DNA from: Thermodesulfobacteriota bacterium
Lineage (GTDB): Bacteria > Desulfobacterota > SM23-61
Direction of reading: 5' to 3'
DNA: 14,826 bases
NCBI GenBank assembly: GCA_030018715.1
Contig: JASEHN010000006.1
Span: forward strand, 6,626-21,451
Shown: positions 7,528 to 14,746 of the stretch, one piece after another
Layout: every line of letters starts with the position of its first letter
Position numbering within the stretch: position 1 is the stretch's first letter
The notes under the pieces: model-generated
Databases searched by the model: none
What the model saw: the letters and a program-made list of their open reading frames with translations, nothing else
What the model was told of the DNA's origin: nothing
Position numbers and translations under genes: made by a program

Positions 7528-9640
7528 GCTTTTCTTTTTTCTCTCGAACCTCTTTGGGACTAAGGATCACAGTCTCGGATAGAAAATCCTCTTCCTTAGA
7601 TTCTTCGCTTTGTTCCTTATAAGAATCAGCTTTTTCAACATCCAGGGCAGGAACTTTTCCGCCTAAGGCGCTTGCGTCTTCCGGTGGGAATGCCGGTGAA
7701 ACCCGGCCAGCTCCCGGAGGGGCTTTTGCCGGAGAGACGATAATAGTTTCCAGAGGCTCCTCTTGGCCTTTGGCCTGGGAAGGGGTAATAATTACGGTCT
7801 CGGAAATATCTTCTTGCTCTTTCCTTTCCTGGCGGGGAGCTACCGGGGCCATTTTGGGAATGCCCCTGGGAGAAATCATCACTGTCTCCGGGGTTTCCTC
7901 TTTTATCGGCCATTCCTGGATTGAAGGCGCGGGCGCATCTTTTTTGTATTTTTCCGGCGCGAGGATGATCGTTTCCATCGATTCTTCCCGGGCGGGCTCA
8001 ACTTCCATCTGCCATTTTCTAAGAAGCTTTTCTAAAATTTCATGAATGGCCTGATTTTCCGGCAAAAATTCCTTTTCTTCTTTCCCCGGTCTTTCCCGGA
8101 AGAGGTTTTCTTTGGCTTCTTCCCGTAAGGCTTCCAGTTGTTGAAAAAAAACTTCTGGCGACCATTGCCCGTCTTGCTTCAGGCTAAATTTTATTAATGA
8201 AAACCCCAAACCCAGGGCCTTTTCCCAGAGAGGATGGTAATTTTTTCTTACGGCCTTCCCTTCCGGATTCCAGAAAATATTTTCAGGATAAAAGGCCGGA
8301 GAATCTTCCCCGAAAGAAGCCGAATCCCCGGCAAAAGCCCGATCCATGGCCTTGCCCAGGGCCGGATAAATCTCCGAGATGTTTTGTTTCTTGTTGACTA
8401 AAAGAGTGTAAAACCAGAGTTGGCCCAAAAAATATAACCCATCAACTTGAGGTAATTTAGGGAAGGATTGGGTCTCCTTACAGTTTCTATGGATATCCAT
8501 GAGCTGAATTTTAAAATTCCAGAAAGAAGGAAGAAAATTTCCTTCTGCGGCCAGTTTTACCCAGATGCGCTCCAGAGAGAATCGCAGGTGCGGGTTTTCA
8601 TAAAAGCCCCCTTCTGATAAGAGGCTTCGTAAAACTTTGTTTAAAAAAGAGAGCTTCAAATAAAAAACTTCCAGAAAATACCGTTCAGTGCGGTCGAAAA
8701 GGTAAACCGGCCTGGTCAGCGAGTCTTGTTGAAGAGACCTTAAGCAACTTTCCCTGCCGAATTCCCGCCCGGCTTCAAGCTTAGTCTGGATTTCCTCAAA
8801 AGTGGCGCCGGAAAGGATGGGTAAAAAATCTTTGGCGCTTAAGGACATAGCTTCGAAGATGAACATGAAAAAGGGGTAAAAAGAGAAAGGAACGATTCTT
8901 AAGCGGGCTAAAAAGTTTGGTCCGTAACAATCCGGGTGATTTACGCAACCCAGGCAAGGAAATAGATTGGCCGGTTTTCTCGTTTCAACCAGCTTCCCAG
9001 ATTCTTTAATTAAAGTGAGACGGTCTTTTAGCGCGGGCGGGTCGAAATTATCCAAAGCCGAGGCATAAAAATCAGTTTTTCCCCCGCTAAAACAGGAAGG
9101 GCAAAAAAGGTAACGTTTCAAGGAGGCGGAATAGGCCTGGAGTCCGCAGCGAAGGAGAAGGGCGTCATCCCGGCATTCATGTAATTCAAGGCCGCATTGG
9201 GGACAGACAGGGTGAAAATAAAGCTGTCTAACTTTACAAAAGAATAATGATTGCCAGGGTTGCAGTCCTTCTTTTTGGTCAACTTGGCGAAGAATGATGA
9301 AAGAACCATCGGCTTTTTGGGCGGCGTGAAAAGAAAAGGCCTTTTGCCAGGAATAATCAATATCTTTGTTGTTCAGAGGCCATAAGTCATCCCTGGTCAG
9401 GGAATATTGGTCTCTTTGCATCAAAAGAAATACTTTCTTTATCTCGCTTCCGGCATCGGTTATAAATTTTGCTTCCAGTAAGCGGGCGAGAGGATCGGAG
9501 TCGGTTAGCAAAAGGAAAGGAAAAGAAGTTTTTTCGAGAGTTGCGATGTCTTCCGTAGTAAGGGAAATCTTTAATATAAAATTACCCGGGTTAGGATTCA
9601 GGTAAGTCCATAAAGAAGGGGTACGGCTATGATTGTTCAA
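7511..9640 (-). CDS. Unrecognised zinc-ribbon protein with five C-terminal ET(V/I)xxxP motifs
   Basis: I do not recognise this 709-residue family. It has no signal peptide or clear membrane segment, so it is probably cytoplasmic. Residues 135-238 contain ten cysteines including three CxxC pairs: CPQC (146-149), CPSC (180-183) and CLGC (229-232), plus C135, C156, C165 and C238, suggesting two zinc ribbons. The middle (about 245-520) is aromatic-rich and helical. The tail (from about 530) is low-complexity, rich in Glu, Lys and Pro, and carries five motifs: ETIILAP (556), ETVMISP (585), ETVIITP (614), ETIIVSP (631) and ETVILSP (689). The start is a TTG at 9640 with GGGGAGG eight bases upstream; the next in-frame Met is at residue 74. 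It is the first gene after the promoter at 9735-9764 and overlaps the next gene by 17 bases, tying it to the T6SS operon. A scaffold or regulator role is inferred only. Confidence 0.85.
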   Translation of the reverse strand: MNNHSRTPSLWTYLNPNPGNFILKISLTTEDIATLEKTSFPFLLLTDSDPLARLLEAKFITDAGSEIKKVFLLMQRDQYSLTRDDLWPLNNKDIDYSWQKAFSFHAAQKADGSFIILRQVDQKEGLQPWQSLFFCKVRQLYFHPVCPQCGLELHECRDDALLLRCGLQAYSASLKRYLFCPSCFSGGKTDFYASALDNFDPPALKDRLTLIKESGKLVETRKPANLFPCLGCVNHPDCYGPNFLARLRIVPFSFYPFFMFIFEAMSLSAKDFLPILSGATFEEIQTKLEAGREFGRESCLRSLQQDSLTRPVYLFDRTERYFLEVFYLKLSFLNKVLRSLLSEGGFYENPHLRFSLERIWVKLAAEGNFLPSFWNFKIQLMDIHRNCKETQSFPKLPQVDGLYFLGQLWFYTLLVNKKQNISEIYPALGKAMDRAFAGDSASFGEDSPAFYPENIFWNPEGKAVRKNYHPLWEKALGLGFSLIKFSLKQDGQWSPEVFFQQLEALREEAKENLFRERPGKEEKEFLPENQAIHEILEKLLRKWQMEVEPAREESMETIILAPEKYKKDAPAPSIQEWPIKEETPETVMISPRGIPKMAPVAPRQERKEQEDISETVIITPSQAKGQEEPLETIIVSPAKAPPGAGRVSPAFPPEDASALGGKVPALDVEKADSYKEQSEESKEEDFLSETVILSPKEVREKKEKHGSKR
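7556..7975 (-). repeat. Region encoding five ETxIxxP-type motifs
   Basis: Within the C-terminal tail of the 709-residue protein, E-T-(V/I)-(I/M)-(I/L/V)-(A/S/T)-P recurs five times. Start residues are 556, 585, 614, 631 and 689, giving spacings of 29, 29, 17 and 58 residues. Linkers between copies are dissimilar and rich in Glu, Lys and Pro, so the motif itself seems selected rather than a recent tandem DNA duplication. Each motif places a hydrophobic I/L/V three residues after the Thr. Confidence 0.85.
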
Positions 9641-9794
9641 CTGTAAATCCTCCCCGTCCTGTTCACGTCCCTTAAATTGGGAAATTCTCCCTAAATGTTT
9701 CTGCTGGATACTCCGGCGGTTTGGAATTGCGAATAATATAATTGAATTAAGCCTAAAAAGTCAAGTAGGAATAGGGTAGTAAATAAGGGTATCG
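9641..9794. other. Intergenic region between kinase gene and T6SS operon
   Basis: This 154-base gap holds the promoter described separately, a leader with the near-palindrome GGGAAATTCTCCC (9679-9691, plus strand), and the GGGGAGG ribosome binding site for the TTG at 9640. No terminator hairpin with a T-run follows the kinase stop codon, so read-through from the kinase block into the T6SS genes is possible. Confidence 0.5.
9735..9764 (-). promoter_or_regulatory. Sigma70-type promoter upstream of the T6SS operon
   Basis: On the minus strand the -35 box TTGACT (9759-9764) and the -10 box TATATT (9735-9740) are separated by 18 bases; each matches the consensus at five of six positions. It lies in the only larger gap between the kinase gene and the TTG start at 9640, in an AT-rich stretch. 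Transcription would begin near 9728 and give a leader of about 88 bases. No sigma54 -24/-12 pair was seen. Confidence 0.6.
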
Positions 9795-11999
9795 CTAAGT
9801 TTTCCCCGTTTTTTTAACGATCTTTTTCAAGGCCTCGGCCATATCTTTTCCACTCTGGAAACGATCTGGCGGCGCCTTGGCCAGGGCCTGGAGAAGGATT
9901 TCATCACAAGATGGGGGAATGTCGGGATTCGTCCGCGAAACCGGCAGGGGGGTTCCCTGGGTAATTTGATAAGATAAAGCAGAGAGCGTCTCCCCTTTAA
10001 AGGGCTTCGTCCCGGTGAGAAGTTCATAAAAAACACTGCCCAGGGAGAAAAGGTCAGATCGTCCGTCAATGTCCTGGCCATTGATTTGTTCCGGCGACAT
10101 GTAAGCCGGCGTGCCCAGAATAGACCCGGTTTGGGTGAGCGTGGAAGTAGGGAGTTTGGCAATGCCGAAGTCCATTACCTTTACTTGCCCTGTGGGGGCG
10201 AGCATAATGTTGGCAGGTTTCACATCTCGATGGACGATCCCCCGCCGGTGGGCAAAATCCAGGGCCTCAGCTGCTTCGATGATTATCGTTAGTACTTTTT
10301 CTAAGGGGAGCAGGCGGTCCTTGGCCGTAAATTGGGAAAGACTCTCCCCTTCGATGTATTCCATGGCCATGAAAGAGAGTCCTTTATTTTCGCCCACGTC
10401 AAAGATCGTGACGATATTGGGGTGGATAAGCTTTCCAGCAGCCTGGGCTTCTTTAAAAAACCGTTCCTTCAGGTTTTGAATCTCTTGTTCTTCATAGAAG
10501 CGGTCGAAACGAATGGTTTTGATCGCCACCTGGCGGTCGATGAGCGGATCCCTTCCTTTAAACACCACTCCCATCGCCCCACGCCCAAGCTCTCCCAGGA
10601 TCTCATACCTGCCGATTTTTTGCGCGGAGCCAGCGGCATCCGGAAGGCTCGTCCCATCGGCCGCCGCAGGCAGTTCACCTTCGCCCTGGACGATGCCCGT
10701 TAAATCAGTTACGCGAGTCGTTTCCTTTTGCACCATGGGAGCGGGGCGAGCCGTAACTGCGACATACTGGAGAATTACCAGCAGGCCGGGAAAAAAGATT
10801 TTGACCCACGTTCCCTGGAAAATGGCCGCGATCATCAACCCGCCTAACGCCCCAAGAACGATAAGGCTGGTGGCGAGCTGATAAATCGGCCGGACCTTCG
10901 GCAATAAAAAAGTTAACAAAAGCCCGATCCCCAGGATCAGCCCAAACTCCCCGAAAGAAACCCAGGTTGGACGGGAAATAAAGCGGCCCTGGAGAACGGA
11001 AGCGACTTCATGGGCATGCTTTTCTACGCCGGGAAACTGGTTAGAGAAGGGAGTGGCCATAAGGTCATGGGCTCCGGCGGACGTCCCGGCAGCAGTAACT
11101 CCCACCAAAACGATTTTCCCCTTAAAAGTCCCGGCAGGAGTTTTCCTGGCAAGGACATCGGCAGCGGAATGGTAAGGGAAAGTTTGATTGCCTCCATAAT
11201 AATTAATGAGCATCATCCCTTGGGTGTTGGTGGGAATTTTTTCCTTCCCTAAGCGGATGGAATGGCCTACGCGAACAGTGATGTCCCCTCTCGACAGCTT
11301 CAGGGCCGAGGCCGCGATTTGCAAACTGAAGGAAGGGTAGTAATGCCCGCCATACTCAATGATCAATGGATCCCAGCGCGCCTTGCCGTCCTTATCTGGA
11401 AGGACATTGATGTGTCCAAGGGCCTTGGCCCCTTGAGCGATTTCCAGAGGGGGGGCAAAAATTTCTTTGGCTGGCGGAGGGGGAAAGTCAATAAATTTCT
11501 TGGGGTCATCGAATAGTAAAAAGGAAGCAGCAGCGATGGGAGAGGCAATATCGGCTCTCGTTGCTCCTTCCTTGGATTTTCCCAGTGTAAAGTAAAAAGG
11601 GAAAATGACATTTCCAGCCCGTCGGGCCGCTTCTCCGAACAACTGATCGCTCCCGCCGGCTTTTTCTTCATGCCCCGCAAGGAAGACAATATCCACGGCG
11701 ATTATCTCGGCCCCGGCTTGCGACAGGCGATCAATCAAATCGGCGGTTTTGCCCCGGGGCCAGGGCCACCTGCCCACCTTAGCCAGGGAGGCGTCATCGA
11801 TGGCCACAATGGCCAACCCTGGGGGAGGAGTAAGGGAGCCCCGCATTTTTAAGCTAAGGTCATAAAGCTTACAATGGGCGGTTTCGAAAAAATTAAAAGG
11901 GACAAAAAAAAGAAAGGCCACGAAGACGGTTAGGCCCAATCCCAGAAGAATATCCAAAAACCTGATTTTCTTCCCTAACGTGCGGAAAGGAGGACTCAT
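9795..11999 (-). CDS. Transmembrane CHASE2-domain serine/threonine protein kinase
   Basis: The 734-residue protein joins an extracytoplasmic CHASE2 sensor to a cytoplasmic Hanks-type kinase. A first membrane helix at about 15-34 is followed by a CHASE2 domain (about 45-340; LAIVAIDDASLAKVGRWPWPR at 62-82 is typical) and three closing helices at about 352-368, 375-394 and 401-417. The kinase domain (464-730) is complete: glycine loop GRGAMG (472-477), Lys494, Glu517, HRDVKPAN (590-597), DFG (610-612), a Thr/Ser-rich activation loop (618-626) and GTPAYMSPE (629-637). It should therefore be active. The juxtamembrane linker has ETTRVTD (426-432), loosely like the motif in the neighbouring protein. 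It starts 19 bases after the LysM-FecR gene. It could regulate the T6SS in the manner of PpkA, but unlike PpkA it carries CHASE2; the substrate is inferred. Confidence 0.95.
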   Translation of the reverse strand: MSPPFRTLGKKIRFLDILLGLGLTVFVAFLFFVPFNFFETAHCKLYDLSLKMRGSLTPPPGLAIVAIDDASLAKVGRWPWPRGKTADLIDRLSQAGAEIIAVDIVFLAGHEEKAGGSDQLFGEAARRAGNVIFPFYFTLGKSKEGATRADIASPIAAASFLLFDDPKKFIDFPPPPAKEIFAPPLEIAQGAKALGHINVLPDKDGKARWDPLIIEYGGHYYPSFSLQIAASALKLSRGDITVRVGHSIRLGKEKIPTNTQGMMLINYYGGNQTFPYHSAADVLARKTPAGTFKGKIVLVGVTAAGTSAGAHDLMATPFSNQFPGVEKHAHEVASVLQGRFISRPTWVSFGEFGLILGIGLLLTFLLPKVRPIYQLATSLIVLGALGGLMIAAIFQGTWVKIFFPGLLVILQYVAVTARPAPMVQKETTRVTDLTGIVQGEGELPAAADGTSLPDAAGSAQKIGRYEILGELGRGAMGVVFKGRDPLIDRQVAIKTIRFDRFYEEQEIQNLKERFFKEAQAAGKLIHPNIVTIFDVGENKGLSFMAMEYIEGESLSQFTAKDRLLPLEKVLTIIIEAAEALDFAHRRGIVHRDVKPANIMLAPTGQVKVMDFGIAKLPTSTLTQTGSILGTPAYMSPEQINGQDIDGRSDLFSLGSVFYELLTGTKPFKGETLSALSYQITQGTPLPVSRTNPDIPPSCDEILLQALAKAPPDRFQSGKDMAEALKKIVKKTGKT

Positions 12000-12018
12000 G
12001 AGAATTTTTCCCCGGCCA

Positions 12019-13110
12019 TCAACGGGGCCTTTCCGGCGGCTGGAAATCTAAGTCTCTTTCTTCGTTCCATCGAATCCACTCGCTTTGCCGCTCTTTACTG
12101 ATATCGAAAGAGGCGGGCCGGGAAATATCCCGGTCGGTTACGGTAATCTGTTGGAACTGGCGTAAGACAATCTGGGTCCATTCTTCCCGGGAAACGGCTG
12201 TCGGTCCTGGGACTTCTTCGGGGCCCTTTACTTCCTGGGGCTCGCCCAAGCGGGTTGCCCGGTCAGCCTGAGAAGGCTGGGACGCCGGAAAGGGGTTATA
12301 AACATTCACCGCCCCTTCAAAGACCTGGATTCTCGTGGATTTGTCATTGGCCACGCTCACCTGGTATACCGTCCCCTGCACGCCGGCAATGGCCGTGGGT
12401 GTTCTTACCTCGAGCCGGGAGGCGGGATTGAAAAGCTTAGCGGTCCGCGTCCATAACCTTCCCAGGGAAAGCCCCATGCCGGTTGTTTCCTTAAGGGTTG
12501 CCGGTTCTTCCTCGAGTTTGTGAATGGTTAGCAGGGTGTTTTCCGAAAGCCTCATGACGCTCTGATTGTCTAAAATTAATTCAGCTCGCGATTTGGCCAG
12601 AACCTTGATCTGGTCTTTTTCATATAAAATATGGTTGGGGCGAGCCGGAGACCACTGGGGCCCCTCGCTTTTTTTCACCTGTGCTTGCCCATCAAGATAA
12701 GTGACAACTCCTTTGTTCGCTCGAACTTTCATCCCGAGCAGGATCTCATCTTTCGCTGGCTCTTCTTTGGCTGGACGGGTTTCCTTGGGAGTAGGGAGCG
12801 GTGTTGGTTCTCCGGGCTTCAGGGGTTTTTCACTCACCCATTTTTTCATGACCGCGGGTTTCGGAAAGCGGAGCTGCTGGCCGGCGTAGATTAAATTGAT
12901 GTCTTTAATCTGAGGATTTTCTCGCCGCAGGAGTTCGACCATTCTTATGTCGTACATTCCGTATATCTTGAAAGAGAGGTAGCTGATGGTGTCCCCTTTG
13001 CGCACCCGGACGAGCTGCGCTTCATCGGCGTTCAAGGGGTTAAAAAGCAAAGGGACGGAAAGGATAAAAAGGCCAAAAAGGATGTGCCTTAGGGGGTGTT
13101 TGCGCTTCAT
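12019..13110 (-). CDS. Secreted LysM-FecR domain protein
   Basis: A 363-residue exported protein: signal peptide at 1-28 (MKRKHPLRHILFGLFILSVP, cleavage near LNA-DE), a LysM module at 33-83 (VRVRKGDTISYLSFKIYG ... LIYAGQQLRFP) expected to bind peptidoglycan, a Pro/Glu-rich linker (84-125), and a FecR domain at about 130-270 with TPTAIAGVQGTVYQVSV (238-254). The C-terminal 90 residues are unassigned. LysM-FecR proteins are found in the periplasm of many Proteobacteria, often near CHASE2-domain signalling proteins; their ligand is mostly unknown. A TTG immediately precedes the ATG; both can use the GGAGG 6-9 bases upstream, and ATG at 13110 was chosen. The stop lies 19 bases before the CHASE2 kinase, suggesting that the two periplasmic domains work together (inference). 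Confidence 0.92.
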   Translation of the reverse strand: MKRKHPLRHILFGLFILSVPLLFNPLNADEAQLVRVRKGDTISYLSFKIYGMYDIRMVELLRRENPQIKDINLIYAGQQLRFPKPAVMKKWVSEKPLKPGEPTPLPTPKETRPAKEEPAKDEILLGMKVRANKGVVTYLDGQAQVKKSEGPQWSPARPNHILYEKDQIKVLAKSRAELILDNQSVMRLSENTLLTIHKLEEEPATLKETTGMGLSLGRLWTRTAKLFNPASRLEVRTPTAIAGVQGTVYQVSVANDKSTRIQVFEGAVNVYNPFPASQPSQADRATRLGEPQEVKGPEEVPGPTAVSREEWTQIVLRQFQQITVTDRDISRPASFDISKERQSEWIRWNEERDLDFQPPERPR

Positions 13111-13128
13111 CAAACCAAACCTCCGCTG

Positions 13129-13785
13129 TTAAAGGGCTGGCTGCAAAACGATAATTTCAGGTGTTGGGGGAAGATTTTCCTTCTCGATCTTAAATTCACT
13201 GGCCCCAATATCTTTAACTGATGCCTTCTCTTTGGTGAATTCTTCTACTATCGCCAGGGGAAGACCGCATCGGGGAGTTTTAAAATGCATGGGTATGATC
13301 ACCCGGGGATTCAATTTCTGAGCTGTTAAGGCGGCCTGGGAGGAATCTATGGTGTAAACGCCACCGATGGGCATAAGAAGCAGATCCACCGGGCCGATTT
13401 GTTTAACCTGTTGTTCTGTGGGTATGTGTCCAAGGTCGCCCAGGTGGCATACCTGAAGGCCATCGAGAGTGAAACAGAAAATGGTATTTTCTCCCCTTTG
13501 GGAGCCCTGGCCTTCATCATGATAGGAGGCAATCCCCCGGACTTCTAAGTCTTTGAACCGGTGGGTGCCCGAGCCTTGGATAACTTTCGGTTTCCCCGAA
13601 AGGCCCTTAACGTAATTATGATCGGCATGATCGTGACTTACCAGAACTACATCGGCCTCATCTGGAATTCGGCCATAGGCGATAGCCCCGCCGAACCCCC
13701 CGGGTTCGTAGGGATCGGTGATGACCTTGAACCCTTGGTCAGAGGTAAGCAAAAAAGCTGCATGGCCATACCATTTTACTTTCAT
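13129..13785 (-). CDS. UPF0173-type metallo-beta-lactamase-fold hydrolase
   Basis: A 218-residue cytoplasmic protein of the UPF0173/YtkL-like 'metal-dependent hydrolase' family. Metal ligands are in place: H-x-H-x-D-H at 51-56 (SHDHADHN), His89 (YHDEGQG), Asp117 (GDLGH) and His167 (IPMHFKTP). The N-terminus MKVKWYGHAAFLL is typical ('W-x-G-H-x-x-F-x-I'). The physiological substrate of the family is not established. It starts 16 bases after the dksA-like gene and ends about 18 bases before the LysM-FecR gene, consistent with co-transcription, but nothing in the sequence ties its chemistry to the T6SS. Confidence 0.92.
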   Translation of the reverse strand: MKVKWYGHAAFLLTSDQGFKVITDPYEPGGFGGAIAYGRIPDEADVVLVSHDHADHNYVKGLSGKPKVIQGSGTHRFKDLEVRGIASYHDEGQGSQRGENTIFCFTLDGLQVCHLGDLGHIPTEQQVKQIGPVDLLLMPIGGVYTIDSSQAALTAQKLNPRVIIPMHFKTPRCGLPLAIVEEFTKEKASVKDIGASEFKIEKENLPPTPEIIVLQPAL

Positions 13786-13801
13786 TGCCTTGGTTCCTTT
13801 C

Positions 13802-14170
13802 TCAGCCGAGGGGAATTTTTTTCTTTTCTTCGGCTTCAGCTTTAGTCTTGCATTCGATGCAAAGCGTGGTCATGGGGCGGGCTTTCAATCTCTCTTCGGA
13901 GATTTCCTCCCCGCATTCTTCGCAGATGCCAAAGGTCCTGTCCTCGATCCTGGCCAAAGCTTCTTTGATCTTCAGAATCAGCTTTCTCTCCCGGTCGCGG
14001 ATGCGCAGCAAAAAATTACGGTCGGTTTCTAAGTTGGCCCGGTCGGTGGGGTCGGGAAAAGTGTCTTTGTCATTGGTCATGCCGGTGACAGTCTTTTCCG
14101 CCTCGCTGAGCAGAATCCCTAAACGTTCTGTCAGAAGCTCCTTGAAATAAGCGAGCCTCTCTTTTTTCAT
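13802..14170 (-). CDS. DksA/TraR-family C4 zinc-finger protein
   Basis: From the ATG at 14170 the product is 122 residues. A long N-terminal coiled coil (about 2-75) has at its tip DPTDRA (40-45), matching the DPVDRA tip of E. coli DksA whose two Asp and Ala act in the RNA polymerase secondary channel. A C4 zinc finger follows: CEEC (83-86) and CIEC (104-107). It may thus work as a true DksA-like modulator of RNA polymerase with ppGpp, although it is shorter than E. coli DksA (151). A TTG seven codons upstream (14191) is possible, but the ATG has GGGGGA six bases before it and is preferred. A candidate promoter lies upstream at 14205-14233. Confidence 0.92.
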   Translation of the reverse strand: MKKERLAYFKELLTERLGILLSEAEKTVTGMTNDKDTFPDPTDRANLETDRNFLLRIRDRERKLILKIKEALARIEDRTFGICEECGEEISEERLKARPMTTLCIECKTKAEAEEKKKIPLG

Positions 14171-14204
14171 CTCTTTCCCCCAAGAGTCCAAAAAAATATA
14201 GAAA

Positions 14205-14233
14205 TATATATCATATCTTAGAATAAGAGTAAA
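14205..14233 (-). promoter_or_regulatory. Candidate promoter for the dksA-like gene
   Basis: On the minus strand TTTACT (14228-14233) and TATATA (14205-14210) are 17 bases apart in an AT-rich gap between moaC and the dksA-like gene. Each box matches consensus at four of six positions, so support is moderate. Confidence 0.35.
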
Positions 14234-14260
14234 GAAATTTTCCCTGCTTCCCGAATCTTC

Positions 14261-14746
14261 CTATTCTTCGCCTATCCGCAGATAGGTCCCGCTTTTCCCG
14301 CCTGACTTTTTCATGAGTTTGATGTCCGAGATGATCATACCCCGGTCGACGGCTTTGCACATGTCATAAATCGTCAGGGCAGCAGTAGCCGTTGCCAGCA
14401 ATGCTTCCATCTCTACCCCTGTCTTCCCTGTGGATTTTACCCTGGTCTGGATGTGTATTGCGGAACGCTTAGCCTCCGGCTGGAAATGAATCTCCACGCT
14501 GTCGAGGCCCAGGGGATGGCACATGGGAATGATTTCTCCTGCGCGTTTGGCGGCCATGATCCCGGCCACCCGGGCCACTCCTAAGACATCCCCTTTTTCA
14601 ATTTCTTTATCTATGATTCGCCGCAGGGTCTCGGCTTTCATGACAACCCGTCCTGTGACCACAGCCGTTCTATGGGTCACTCTCTTGGCGCTCACGTCCA
14701 CCATCCGTGCCCGCCCTTCTTGGTCGAAATGACTTAATCTGGCCAC
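14261..14746 (-). CDS. moaC: Cyclic pyranopterin monophosphate synthase MoaC
   Basis: MoaC catalyses the step after MoaA in molybdenum cofactor synthesis, forming cyclic pyranopterin monophosphate. From the GTG at 14746 the protein has 161 residues, the normal length, and begins ARLSHFDQEGRARMVDVSAK as in the family. IIPMCHPL (72-79), GVEMEAL (110-116) and DMCKAVD with Asp128 and Lys131 are the active-site signatures; these fall at the same numbers as the E. coli catalytic residues. The frame stays open 22 codons further up to 14812, but that extension is not family-like, whereas the GTG has AGGAGG seven bases upstream. No link with the T6SS is expected; it is a housekeeping neighbour. Confidence 0.95.
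   Translation of the reverse strand: MARLSHFDQEGRARMVDVSAKRVTHRTAVVTGRVVMKAETLRRIIDKEIEKGDVLGVARVAGIMAAKRAGEIIPMCHPLGLDSVEIHFQPEAKRSAIHIQTRVKSTGKTGVEMEALLATATAALTIYDMCKAVDRGMIISDIKLMKKSGGKSGTYLRIGEE

Noticed and set aside
9679..9691. GGGAAATTCTCCC near-palindrome as a defined operator
   Set aside because: Only an imperfect 13-base symmetry with no known regulator match; kept as a remark in the leader description.
14271..14286. CCTATC-CGCA-GATAGG hairpin near the end of moaC as terminator
   Set aside because: It lies within the coding region and no T-run follows on the minus strand.
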